From Nansenia antarctica (lineage: Eukaryota; Chordata; Actinopteri; Argentiniformes; Microstomatidae): DNA of 64,000 nucleotides. The stretch spans positions 1,106,253 to 1,170,252 of the forward strand of contig OZ022349.1 in assembly GCA_963989245.1 (NCBI GenBank), given 5' to 3'. The position numbers and the translations under genes were made by a program. The notes beneath the pieces were generated by a model. The model searched no databases, was not told where the DNA came from, and saw nothing but the letters and a program-made list of their open reading frames with translations. Shown here one piece after another: positions 8,762-19,440 of this stretch (positions within the stretch are counted from its first letter, which is position 1; each line of letters begins with the position of its first letter).

Positions 8762-10441
8762 TTTTTTTTTAATGTTTCACATGAAAACCAATTTAATAAG
8801 TATTATTATTACAGACAGTCGGCAGCTGAGGGCGCCCGTCTCCTACACGCCCCCTGGGAGAGACGGCGGCGGGGCGTCGCGGGGGACCATGTACAGCGCC
8901 ACGTTGGGTAGGCCGTGCACCACGCAGCAGCCGAGGCCACTTCTGAAGGTGGCCATGTCGTCAGACCATTCGTCTGTCTTCTCGTCGTAGCACTCCACGT
9001 TGGTGCTGGTGCCCGCGCCGTTGAAACCCCCGACCACGAAGAGCAGGTCGTCCAACACCTCCATTTCAAAGTTGCTGCGCGGGTTGAACATAGTGGGCAG
9101 GACGCGCCAGCTGTTGGTCAGGGGGTTGTAGACCTCGGCAGTCTTGAGACGGTTGGCACCGTCAAAACCACCCACCACATAGAGCTGGTCGTGGAAAGCA
9201 ACGACACCGAGACCACTGCGTTGACTTCCCATGGGCTCGATCATGGTCCACTGGTTGGCCTTTGGACAGTAGCTCTCTGCATTGAACAAGCACTCGTTCC
9301 CACTGAAGCCTCCACAGATGTACACCTTGTCATGAAGTGTGGCAGCACTGGAGTCGCTCCTCTTCTCATGCATTGGAGCTATGAGGCTCCACTGGTTGGT
9401 CTCTGGCTCGTAGCGCTCTGCGGTGTTGAGGCGCCCGTAGGCGTCAAAGCCTCCTAATGCGTAGATGTGGCCATGCAAAACCGTCACACTGACGTAGCAT
9501 CGCCGCGAGTGCATGGGGGCCACCTGGTGCCAGGTACATGTGACGGGGTTGAACTTGCGTACGTTGTTGAAGTAGTCTATATTGTCTATATTGTCAAAAC
9601 CGCCAATGCAGTAGACGAAGCCGTTGAGGTACGCAGTACCGTGGTAAGCCCGGGGGGCCTCCTCCTGCGCCACCTTCACCCAGCGGTCGGCCCTCCTGTC
9701 ATACGCCTCGATGACATTGGTCTGGCGGCCTTCACTCCAGCCCCTGATAGCCAATAGGATGGCGCAGGGCATACGAGGGCGGGACAGTGGGTTACTGAAG
9801 CTGGAGTTGGAGGGCCCGTTCATGGTGAGATCGTACAAGGCCCTCAGGGCTTTGAGGATGACGGGTTTACAGTCAGTGCTGTCCTTCACCAGTGAGTTGG
9901 TCTTCACTTTGTTCGAGAAGTAGTCTGGGTTCATTAAGGCCAATCGCACCGTGGGCAACAGCACAGAGATTGAGGGCTTGCGCCTGGAAGGAGCGTGGTC
10001 GATCCAGCGAAGGATGGCCTCAAACACGACTTCCTCCTGTCTCACGTTCAGGTTGTCCTTCTCGATGAGGTCGCAGAGCTGGGCCAACGGCAGCTCCAGG
10101 AACTCCTGAGAAGTGCAGACAATCTCCTCGAAGTGAAGAAGGACGAATAGAAACGCCTTTCGTCGCAACTCGGTGAAAGAGTAGAATTCAGCGAACTTGC
10201 AGATGCCGATGCAGTTCTCCAGACACAGCTGGCTCTCCATGAAGTCACAGCAGGCCTGCACAATACCCAGGACGCAGAACTGGTCTGCTGCTTCCAGGAG
10301 CGACTGGACATTGTCTGCTGTGACCGGGAGAGATTGTGTGTAGGCGTACTCAATGATAATCCCCATCATCTCTGGGGAGATACCAGGGATTGCGTACACC
10401 TGTTTCTCTGAGTTGTTCCAGGCACTGGTGAACAGAGCCTG
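8762..10441 (-). pseudogene. klhl10: Intronless poly(A)-tailed retrocopy of klhl10 (BACK + six kelch repeats)
   Basis: The minus strand is open for about 533 codons from ALFTSAWNN (end of the BTB domain) to a stop at 8843. The BACK domain follows (LCLENCIGICKFAEFYS, NVRQEEVVFEAILRWI). Then come six kelch blades, recognisable by CIGGFD, ALGGFDAYGRLNTAERYE, ICGGFSGNECLFNAESY, VVGGFDGANRLKTAEVY and VVGGFNGA. Order and wording match KLHL10, a testis Cul3-ligase adaptor needed for spermatid maturation. There are no introns. After the stop come an ATTAAA signal near 8793 and an A11 tract (T11 at 8762-8772), the signature of an L1-mobilised mRNA. Most of the BTB domain is missing and there is no normal start codon, so it is probably not a functional adaptor, though the frame is intact. 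Confidence 0.85.
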
Positions 10442-10620
10442 TGCTTGACAATCCCCTGCATCTTCTCCCAGACTCTGAACTGCAGGTTGCCCAGGTGTTT
10501 GGCCACGTCTATCAGCGCTCCTGAAACCTTCTCTGGGTCTGGCAGTGTGAACTGGGCTCTTTCCTTACTGGCCTTGAAGTTCTGCAGGAAGGAGATGTCT
10601 TCAGCTTTCAGCTCCTTCTC
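10442..10620 (-). pseudogene. TRIM/zinc-binding-protein-like exon fragment
   Basis: The minus strand reads EKELKAEDISFLQNFKASKE, then LPDPEKVSGALIDVAKHLG and RVWEKMQGIVKH. This is the linker between coiled coil and SPRY domain of the large fish TRIM (nuclear factor 7-like) family. It is joined without a splice site to the klhl10 retrocopy on one side and to the A-rich 3' end of a LINE on the other. Confidence 0.6.
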
Positions 10621-11819
10621 TTTTTTATTTTTTATTTTATTTGTTTATTGATCATTTTCCAAAACATAAAATAGTGGGTCATACAAATGCATGAGCAGCC
10701 AGAGAGGTAATCAAATGATACAGCATCCATATATACCCACAGACGCATACAACAACAACAACAACAACAACAACAAAAAGGGACGTAAAAAATAAATGAA
10801 ATAAAATAAAGTAAAAGAGAAAAAAGAGAAACCACACACAGCACATACCTTGGAGGTCCAGATATTCAGATAAATTGTCTGTATACCCTAAAACAAATAA
10901 GCAGTAGCCTAATGTATAGTGGTCAAGAGTCAGAAATATATGGGGCCTGTATATATGGTTCCACTAGTTAATCACACACATTCAACCTAACCCAGCTGTC
11001 CCAATTGAGTAATTTTGGGTAGGTCTACCAGATGGCCTACTCCTTATGGAGCATCTGGCAGGTGTAGGGCCCTAATATAATTAAGGAAAGAACCCCATGT
11101 TTTATCAAATCTAAGTGTTGATCCCCCCCTGACACATCTTATTTTCTCCATTTTAATAAAGTATAAAATGTCCCTAAGCCACACAGAGTGAGATGGAGGA
11201 TTGGTGGATTTCCACTGCAGTAAAATCAAACGTCTGGCCAGAATCGTTGTAAAGGCGACCAGGCCAGCTTTATATGATGGTAGTGTAGGAGTGACGGCAA
11301 TAACAGGACGATGTAGTCGGTTTGCCGGTAGAAAAACAATCATGTGCTTTATTCTCACTCTCTGCATGCGTACTGACAACAACAACATTCATTCATCTCT
11401 GTCCCACTTATATCCCGTCATATCACCCGCTAAGCAGCCTGGGTGATTGAGTAAACACAACCATATCAACAGTGCTTTGTACAAGGCTGAGAGATTGGCA
11501 GGGAGCACACCAAAACAAGCGGTTAGGGCCGTTGGCCAGATCGGAGTTTCAATACATTTTGAAATGGTTTGGAAAATGTCAGACCCAAAATGATGTAGGG
11601 AGGGGCAGGACCAAAACATGTGACCGTGTGTGGCAGGGGCCTGATGGCATCTGTCACAGGTGGGCTCGACATCGTCATAAATCTTAGCTAGTCTAACCTT
11701 AGTAAAATGTGTACAATGGACAACTTTGCACTGAATCAGCCCATGCCTAGCGCCGATTGATGAAGAGTGGACCCTACGTAGAATTTTCTCCCACAGGTCT
11801 TCTGTAATTTCTCCACCTA

Positions 11820-13038
11820 GGTCCTCCTCCCATCTCCATATATGGTCCTCCTCCCATCTCCTTATAAGGTCCTCCTCCCATCTCCTTATATGGTCCTCCT
11901 CCCATCTCCATATAAGGTCCTCCTCCCATCTCCTTATATGGTCCTCCTCCCATCTCCTTATATGGTCCTCCTCCCATCTCCTTATATGGTCCTCCTCCCA
12001 TCTCCTTATAAGGTCCTCCTCCCATCTCCTTATATGGTCCTCCTCCCATCTCCTTATATGGTCCTCCTCCCATCTCCTTATATGGTCCTCCTCCCATCTC
12101 CTTATATGGTCCTCCTCCCATCTCCTTATAAGGTCCTCCTCCCATCTCCTTATAAGGTCCTCCTCCCATCTCCTTATATGGTCCTCCTCCTCCCATCTCC
12201 TTATATGGTCCTCCTCCCATCTCCTTATATGGTCCTCCTCCCAGCTCCTTATATGGTCCTCCTCCCATCTCCTTATATGGTCCTCCTCCCATCTCCTTAT
12301 AAGGTCCTCCTCCCATCTCCTTATAAGGTCCTCCTCCCATCTCCTTATATGGTCCTCCTCCCATCTCCTTATAAGGTCCTCCTCCCATCTCCTTATATGG
12401 TCCTCCTCCCATCTCCTTATAAGGTCCTCCTCCCATCTCCTTATATGGTCCTCCTCCCATCTCCTTATATGGTCCTCCTCCATCTCCTTATATGGTCCTC
12501 CTCCCATCTCCTTATATGGTCCTCCTCCCATCTCCTTATATGGTCCTCCTCCCATCTCCTTATATGGTCCTCCTCCCATCTCCTTATATGGTCCTCCTCC
12601 CATCTCCTTATATGGTCCTCCTCCCATCTCCTTATATGGTCCTCCTCCATCTCCTTATATGGTCCTCCTCCCATCTCCTTATATGGTCCTCCTCCCATCT
12701 CCTTATATGGTCCTCCTCCCATCTCCTTATATGGTCCTCCTCCCATCTCCTTATATGGTCCTCCTCCCATCTCCTTATATGGTCCTCCTCCCATCTCCTT
12801 ATATGGTCCTCCTCCCATCTCCTTATATGGTCCTCCTCCCATCTCCTTATATGGTCCTCCTCCCATCTCCTTATATGGTCCTCCTCCCATCTCCTTATAT
12901 GGTCCTCCTCCCATCTCCTTATATGGTCCTCCTCCCATCTCCTTATATGGTCCTCCTCCCATCTCCTTATATGGTCCTCCTCCCATCTCCTTATAAGGTC
13001 CTCCTCCCATCTCCTTATATGGTCCTCCTCCCATCTGA
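11820..13038. repeat. 24-bp minisatellite within LINE ORF2 (about 51 units)
   Basis: Unit core TCCTCCCATCTCCTTATA plus TGG or AGG. On the minus strand the units at the left (ORF2 C-terminal) side read RWEEDHIR or RWEEDLIR repeated and continue without a stop into the LINE sequence WEEDLGGEITEDLWEKILRR. A one-base-shorter unit at 12480 and another near 12649 shift the frame. One unit at 12181 has an extra CTC. Confidence 0.95.
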
Positions 13039-13569
13039 AGGGCGCAATGTAAAAATAAAGTTGTACATAACAGATATAATGCCCTTTGTATTAGGTACAG
13101 GTTTCAAAAAGGGGTCAATAGGGGTGGCAACTGGGAAATTGAGGATTAATATTATGGATAAAGCTACGTATTTGCAAGTATCTAAAGAAATCTAGTCTCT
13201 GGAGTGAATATTTCTCAGACAGTTGTTCAAATGATGCAAATGTGTTTTCTATATATAAATCCCTGAATGTTGTAATACCAAGAGTGGACCAGGATAGAAA
13301 ACCTCTATCCATCAAGGAGGGGGGAAAGACAGGATTAGCCGCAATTGGGGCTAATAAAGAAAATGATTTTAAACCAAAATGTCTCCTAAACTGATTCCAG
13401 ATCCTGAGTGTTGATTTAACAATAGTATTTTTTGTGTGTAGAGTAGAGGAGAAGTTTAAAGGTGCATGTGCAAGAGCTGTCAGTGACGCAGGACTAGAAG
13501 AGGAGGTTTCCAGCTTCAGACACCCAGGTAATAAAGGGGAGTTCTCAAACCGAGCCCAAAACTGTAAAA

Positions 13570-13670
13570 CAGACAAGGCTTAAGCCTAGTCCTGGACTAA
13601 ATCACACTTTCAATGTAAAATCTCCATTGAAGATGTTTTTTAGTCCAGGATTAGGCTTAAGCCTTGTCTG
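13570..13670. mobile_element. Short palindromic MITE, complete
   Basis: Terminal inverted repeats of about 35 bp: CAGACAAGGCTTAAGCCTAG at the left, the complement at the right ending GGCTTAAGCCTTGTCTG. It belongs to a MITE family I know to be common in teleosts. Partial copies lie at 57364-57452 and 60465-60541. Confidence 0.75.
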
Positions 13671-14792
13671 TGAAACTGGCCCTATAGTTGGTTGCCCAAA
13701 AGTAAAACCTAAAATTAGGCAGAGCCAGGCCTCCTTGAGGTTTAGGTCTCTGCAATAACTTTCTACCTAGCCTAGGAACTGTACCGTTCCAGATTAATTT
13801 TGATACCAGGCTGTCAATTTTACGAAAAAATTATTGTGTAAGAAAAATAGGTAAACATTGAAAAAGGTATGAGAGTTTTGGTAGGGAATTCATTTTGACC
13901 GAGTTAACTCGTGCAGATACAGACAGAGGTAATAATGACCATCGTTCAAAATCTTCTTGTAGTTTGGCCAATAGAGGGGAACATTTTTATTTAAATAAGT
14001 CCTCAAATTTATTTGAGAAAAAAAATGCCAAGGTATGTGAAACCGAGTGGGGCGATTTTAAAAGGCAAAGTGTGTAAAGGATAGTTACGGGCTTCTGCAT
14101 TTATAGGGAACAGCTCGCTTTTGTCCAGATTAAGTTTATAGACAGATATTTTACCAAATGAGTTAAGTGTGTCAAGGGTAGCTGGAGTGGAGGTTGATAA
14201 ATTAGAAACATATAAGAGCAAATCATCTGTGTACATAGAAGTCTTCTGTTCAACACCGAATCTACTAATACCAGTTATGCGAGGGTTCGATCTGAGAGCA
14301 ATGGCCAATGGTTCGATTGCAATGGCAAATAGTAATGGGCTCAAGTTGCAGCCTTGACGAGTGGAGCGAAAAAGGGGAAAGTATTCAGAATAGGTGTGGT
14401 TGGTTCTGACTGAGGCTGTGGGGAATGTATAAAGTAATTTCACCCAGCTACTAAAAGTTCTACCCAAGCCGAACTTCTCCAGAGTGTGGAAAAGGTAGCC
14501 CCACTCGACCTGGTCGAAGGCCTTCTCTGCGTCGAGCGAGATCACAGCTTCTGACATTGATGAAGTGGAGGGGTTATACATTTAGAAGACGCCTAATATT
14601 GGAAAATGAGTATCTGTTTTGTATAAAACCAGTCTGGTCAGGGGAGATGATAGAGGGTAAAACAGGTTCTAAACGCATGGCTAATAATTTAGAGAGTTTC
14701 AGGTCTACTGACAATACACTTATAGGGCGGTAGCTCCCACATAAAAGAGGGTCCTTGTTTTTTTTCAGGATTAAAGAAATTGAGGCCTGAGT

Positions 14793-14793
<1 letters not shown>

Positions 14794-14877
<84 letters not shown>

Positions 14878-14896
14878 TGTGTGTGTGTGAGTAAGT
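14794..14896. repeat. TG/CA microsatellite inside LINE reverse transcriptase
   Basis: About 100 bp of TG (CA on the minus strand) between ORF2 codons reading ESFQHLKLPHT and ASISLILKKNKDPLL, so it grew from CA-rich codons there. Confidence 0.9.
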
Positions 14897-15499
14897 GTGT
14901 GTGGCAATTTGAGATGTTGAAATGACTCATTATACATATCCATAAGGGTTGGGGCCAGTTTATCAAAGAATTTGCTATAGAATTCAATAGGATAGCCATC
15001 AGGGCCTGGGCATTTACCTGCCTGCATGGCATGAGCGGCTCTCCCAAGTTCCTCTATAGTGATAGGCTCATCTAGTTTCTTAGCCAAGTCAGAATCAACC
15101 TTGGGAATGTCAAGTGGGTCAAAGAAAGGTTAAAGGTAGAGGGATCATTAAGTTGCTCAGCAGTATAAAGGGAGGTATACAATTGCTTAAATTGATCATT
15201 AATTTGTTGCGGATCTGTGGTTATACCTGTCGGAATTTGGATTTGTGGGATCAAATGTGAAGCAGATATCTGTCTTAATTGGTGAGCTAGTAGTTTGTTT
15301 GTTTTGTCTCCATATTCATAGTAACTGCTTCTAGATTTCAATAACAGTTCTTCAGTTTGGGTGGTGGAAGGAAGATCATATTTTGCTTGTAACAAGAGGC
15401 GTTCCCTATATAAGTCTGGCGATGGAGTGACAGAGTACACTTTGTCAATCTGTGTGATCTGTGTAGTAAGATTTAGCAATCTCTTCCTCCTAGTTCTCT

Positions 15500-16320
15500 T
15501 TCATAGTATTCGTTTCGTATCTCACTATGGGAACGCCCCCTGCGTGACCTCATCAGAAACTGAATTACACTGCGCCAGCCCATTGGCTGGCCCAGGCGAC
15601 GCTTGTGTCACGAGGGACGGGACCCTCCTCCTATATAAGGCGTACACACGGCGTCTGTCGTCATTCAAAAACCTTTTCTCGCTTCTCACTGGAGCTGACA
15701 ACAACTGTGCGGGTGGCTAGAGCTAAACAGTCCACAGATACGAGCGACCAAACTCGTGCCGACGGGCGCTCTGCTGCTAAACTGCACTTCGTTGACGTTC
15801 ACAGGAGTAGAAATACTTCTGTTGAAGAGTAGGAATACTCTGACTCGGGGTAGCGATACCCCGTGTTACGATTCGAGTAGCAATACTCGCCTTGCTCGGA
15901 ACAAAAAAAGTAGCGATACTCCTCGTTCTGAACGACGCGAGTAGCAATACTCCCTGTTCTGCGAGTAGGAATACTCCGAACGGTTACGGGTAGCAATACC
16001 CAGTGTGAGAGACAAAAAGTAGAAATAACTTTGTATGGTCTGATACATGTGACGGTGTGGCCAGTCAGCCCGCTTTCCACGCATCAGCGGGAATGGGCAG
16101 ACTGCACACAGTCAGACTGGGTGTTGAGGACACTACGAAGGGGCTACAGGCTCCAATTCTGTGTCGCTCCACCCCCATTCAGAGAAATACTGTACTCTCG
16201 AGCTCAGGGCGAACGAGCCAATATTCTCCAGGAGGAAATCTCCATTCTAAGGGAGAAAGGAGCTATAACAGTTGTACCTCTCGAGGAGTTAACACCAGGT
16301 AGGTACACCTGCATAGAGTA
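15500..16320 (+). mobile_element. DIRS-type retrotransposon, 5' portion only
   Basis: The plus strand has a TATA-like CTATATAAGGCG at 15631, a leader, then a frame encoding WADCTQSDWVLRTLRRGYRL, FCVAPPPFREILYS and LQEEISILREKGAITVVPLE. This matches the N-terminal reverse transcriptase region of DIRS elements (R-T-GY-x-L/I-QF, a PP-F motif, and an EKGAI-x-VP motif). The homology stops near 16300 before the expected YSRYF...PKK block, so the element is truncated. The left edge against the LINE is uncertain by about 20 bp. Confidence 0.6.
15802..16001 (+). repeat. Array of eight short hairpins with GNRA-type loops
   Basis: Plus-strand hairpins: 15802-15821 (8-bp stem, loop GAAA), 15826-15841 (6 bp, GGAA), 15846-15863 (7 bp, GCGA), 15874-15889 (6 bp, GCAA), 15909-15920 (4 bp, GCGA), 15939-15952 (5 bp, GCAA), 15963-15976 (5 bp, GGAA), 15988-16001 (5 bp, GCAA). 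Core form is GAGTA-loop-TACTC or GGGTA-loop-TACCC. A ninth, degenerate one (loop GAAA) is near 16019-16029. Lies between the TATA-like box and the RT frame of the DIRS element. Confidence 0.85.
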
Positions 16321-16321
16321 G

Positions 16322-16452
16322 AGTTAGGCCCAATCCCGATTCTCTTTTTTACCACTACGGCTCGTTTTGGAGTCACTCGTTTTGGAGTCACTCGTTTTGG
16401 AGCCATAGCCGTAGTGGTTTCCCGGGGGAAATGGGACAACCCTTCATGGGAC
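16322..16452. mobile_element. MITE-like palindrome with internal 15-bp repeats
   Basis: Perfect 12-bp arms ACCACTACGGCT (16351-16362) and AGCCGTAGTGGT (16407-16418) enclose three tandem copies of TCGTTTTGGAG. Outer segments carry CCCAATCCC on the left and GGGACAACCC on the right. I associate this with a MITE family of teleosts. A related CACTACGGCT segment occurs at 19512. Confidence 0.5.
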
Positions 16453-16569
16453 AACCCTAATACGTCATCCGTAGTGTAATTAATGGGTTAATTCATAGTC
16501 AGGACAGCGCATGCGCCTTAGAGAGAGTTCATGATATACCACTAGGTGACTGACAGGTGTCGAGAGAAC

Positions 16570-17045
16570 CATTTACATTTACATTTTTGGCATTTAGCAG
16601 ACGCCTTATTCCAAAGCGACTTACAATCAATACATTTGAATACTAAGCATGTGAATCAGCAATCCACCATTCGTTGCAGGAAGAGTAATCTAGCTCGGGC
16701 CCGGGGCCACTGATAGAAGGAAAAACCTTCTCCTATCACCTTCTTCTAAACTTTTTTTTTTTTTTACTGGAGAAACTGAGAAACAGTACAAGGGGGGCAA
16801 TAGAAGTTCTTAGGGACACAGTAGAGGGGAAAGCGGTTGTCTTTAGGAGACGTAGTGGTGAGGGTCAGAAGATGTCTCAGGAGGAGCAGTTAAGATGTAA
16901 CCTGAAGAGATGGGTCTTCAGTCTACGACGGAAGATGGGTAGTGACTCTGCCGTTCTGACAGCCGTGGGGAGCTCATTCCACCAGCGGGGAGCCAGTATA
17001 GTGAAGAGACGTGATCGGGCAGCCCGACTGCTGATAATGAACATA
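16570..17045. mobile_element. Teleost dispersed repeat (GCATTTAGCAGACGC type)
   Basis: Begins with TTTGGCATTTAGCAGACGCC and CCAAAGCGACTTACAA and continues to a conserved-looking GGTCTTCAGTCTACGACGG and CATTCCACCAGCGGGGAGCC segment. Both blocks are familiar from dispersed repeats of fish genomes. No intact ORF. Confidence 0.55.
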
Positions 17046-17059
17046 CATGAACCGAAGTA

Positions 17060-17585
17060 AACTGGTTATACCTTTGTTGAACCCAGACTCAAGTGTCTTA
17101 TTATTCTATGTCCAAGTGACATTACACGTAGTATCGTAGAAAAGCATTGAACGCTATCAATCGATCAAACAAGTCATCAAATTAAAAAGAATAATGCTTC
17201 ATTATCATGGGGGAGAGAAGTTCTACCCGGGATTTGTGTCGTATCGATACCATTCAAATGGTTTCAGATTCCCTGTCCTCTCCCCTATCCGGACACGTTT
17301 GAATTGTTCTCCTAACCCACGGTAAACCACAGCTATTAACCCGCAAAGGGTGCCTCCGGGCACCGTGTTTGTCTGTGAATAACACCGGCTATGAAGGTGG
17401 TACAAACACAATACTACTTTACTAACTTCACCATCGGTATACGGTCATTTTGAGCCATCAACCACCCCGCTGGCACCCCGGGAAGTTATGTTTCGAACCC
17501 CGAGAGCATGCATACATGTCTATCCGGAAAGAGTACACTCTCATCGGCCGCGGCACGCGCCTCTCCTCGGTAACGCGGAGGAACG
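17060..17585. other. No gene recognised
   Basis: Unique-looking intergenic sequence with no exon, RNA gene or clear repeat that I can support. Confidence 0.5.
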
Positions 17586-17650
17586 AAAAGCTTACAGCAG
17601 GCGGTCTCCCATCCAGGTACTAACACGGCCCAACCCTGCTTGATTTAGGA
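17586..17650 (-). pseudogene. 5S rRNA-derived fragment (3' half with internal deletion)
   Basis: The minus strand contains AGCAGGGTTGGGCCGTGTTA, then GTACCTGGATGGGAGACCGC, then GCTGTAAGCTTTT, in the order and spacing of the 3' half of vertebrate 5S rRNA, including the C-box region. About 13 nt (the GGGAATACCAGGT region) are missing before the 3' end. It is a 5S pseudogene or the head of a 5S-derived SINE. The 5' half is absent. Confidence 0.75.
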
Positions 17651-17879
17651 CAACAGTGCAACAACTTCGAGGCTGAACTTTAGTTACATTTACGGCGTCA
17701 TATGCCATCAAAGGGAAACATGGAAAAATGCATGACTTACATATTTAATTTTATGACGTTACGAAATCCGATGTGACAGGAACGCTGGAGAAACAGCCGC
17801 TGTCCACTGCATTAGTTAACTACATGTCCTTGATGAGTCTCCCGCTCACTGCCCTCCATCAGCAATGGCACACATACTA

Positions 17880-18610
17880 ATACATATAATATTACATAAT
17901 AACAACTGCTCGGATTAGATTGCCGGTTGTTTTGGTATAATAACAACTATAGCGTCATATACCACCAAGGGGGGGGGGGGATTCGCGCCTATCATGCTGT
18001 CAAACACCACAGGTAATAATTTATTTCTAAATAAACATGATTGTACATCTCTGAAATGGAAATCGCGCTGTGCTTGACACTTCCAGCCTGTGACAAACGC
18101 GCACTGAGTGATCCGGTCTTTCCTGCTGGCTCCGGTGTCCTGAGCGCGCTGGACTGTGAAACGTTCTATGTTAAGCATTTTGTTATGCTTGTTATAAATA
18201 TGCATAATATATAATGCATAATGTATTTGGCCCAATAACGGCATAATAACGTTTTGTTGTTGTTGTGCTTGTTATAAAGAAAAGGTCTATAATGCATTGA
18301 AATGAATGATACAACCCATTAATAATATTACATAATAACAACTGCTCGGATTAGATTGCGGGTGGAAATAGGTCAAAATGCGCATCATGTACAAGTCAGC
18401 CGAACGTTTGATAGATAACTTTACATATGTGTACCATCATCCGCTGTCAAACGCCACAGGTAATAATTGATTTATGATTGTACATCTCTGAAATGCTCGA
18501 CTGTCATGCAGCATTGCGTTACTGTCACGTTAGACACAGCACCGACATAAAAGCGATATTTTGGTTATGCTTGTTATAAATAAAAGGTCTATAATGCATT
18601 GTAATGACAT
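17880..18610. repeat. Diverged tandem duplication (~440-bp period)
   Basis: Three segments recur in the same order: ATTACATAATAACAACTGCT (about 17890 and 18327), CAGGTAATAAT with TGATTGTACATCTCTGAAATG (about 18010-18060 and 18458-18497), and GTTATAAATAAAAGGTCTAT-like text (about 18270 and 18570). No coding potential seen. Confidence 0.6.
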
Positions 18611-18783
18611 TGAACTAAGATAATACGATGGTTATCATACTTTTTCAAGTCTTTAATTACAAGTAATTCCAGAAAAAGCAAATGACATTTCAGGCTTGCT
18701 TCCGTATTACGAGAGCGAAAAGAACATTTCTGTAGATGTTTCGCAATGCATGCCGGAGTCTCATGGCTCCGAATCGAACGAGG

Positions 18784-18825
18784 GTCAAGATTTTCTCCGA
18801 ACGGAGCCAACCCTAACCCTAACCC
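18784..18825. repeat. 26-bp direct repeat plus telomeric CCCTAA units (left)
   Basis: GTCAAGATTTTCTCCGAACG and GAGCCA followed by AACCCTAACCCTAACCC. The same 26 bp recurs at 19441-19466 and is also followed, after a few bases, by CCCTAA units. Confidence 0.9.
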
Positions 18826-18834
18826 AGTCATGTC

Positions 18835-19440
18835 AAAGTCAAATACACAGGGGGCCAAAATAAAAAAAAATGGTACAAGTTGAGGGCCGGGCTGGTTCAA
18901 TGTTTATTAAAACTCGCAATTATTGCACATATTGAACCAATACCAATAACACAGCCTATATTTCACTTAACATTAAACATTAAATTAAATTAAGTAAACA
19001 TAAATAAAAATACATTGAAAACGTTTTCTATTTTTATTTTTTTAACAGGTAAACAGCAAAATGTTATTTTCATTCAAAGCTCAACGGCAAGATAAATGCA
19101 CAAATGAAACAGCATGCATTAAAAACAAATCAGTGTGCTGCTCTGATCCTCACCAATGACTGTCTTTTATAATAAAATTAGAAAAGTTAGTGCAAACTTG
19201 CAAAAGTGCAAAACAGTTGCATTAATTTCTTAGGCAACATTTCCCTGGGTCCATTCAACTGGAGAAACTAATTATAATTCCCTTCAAAGAAATATCAAGT
19301 CCAAATCCTTTCTGCTCACTTGTCTGAGGCTGAGCCCGATACTTGGTGTCTCATCTTGAGTACAAGTTCATTAATGTTTGGGGTCAGGCTTTGAGCTGAG
19401 GAAATCCTCAGGGTTGAGTTCAGGTGTTCATCAGTAAGAT
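18835..19440 (-). mobile_element. hAT transposase 3' end (GTF2IRD2/ZBED-like family)
   Basis: Minus strand 19440-19318 encodes LTDEHLNSTLRISSAQSLTP followed by NINELVLKMRHQVSGSASDK and a stop. This is the C-terminal tail typical of fish hAT transposases annotated as general transcription factor II-I repeat-like. Its 3' untranslated part runs to GGGCCAAAAT near 18850. Only the end is present. Confidence 0.6.

Larger units (their letters stand above)
10621..15500 (-). mobile_element. 5'-truncated L1-type LINE, decayed, with internal tandem arrays
   Basis: Minus-strand ORF2 pieces run from about 15500 (PSPDLYRERLLLQAKYDLPS) through the reverse transcriptase at 15080-14009. Recognisable RT motifs are SYRPISVLSVDLKLSKLLAM, SLDAEKAFDQVEWGYLF, RQGCNLSPLLFAIAIEPLA and YTDDLLLY in place of the usual FADD. 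The ORF continues in 13576-13115 to a C-terminus at 11389, with CDRC...H...C zinc-knuckle-like spacing, and a piece LILLQWKSTNPPSHSVWLRD at 11240-11150. An A/T-rich 3' end lies at 10621-10660. A CA microsatellite (14794-14896) and a 24-bp minisatellite (11820-13038) sit inside ORF2, and a MITE lies at 13570-13670. EN domain and 5' end are absent. Confidence 0.8.

Noticed and set aside
8915..9923. Plus-strand frames across 8915-9923
   Set aside because: They are antisense shadows of the klhl10 retrocopy.
11820..13038. Very long open frames on both strands through the 24-bp repeat, and resemblance to a CRISPR-like array
   Set aside because: Units are contiguous without spacers and the period is a multiple of three, so every frame without a stop in one unit stays open. 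It is a minisatellite.
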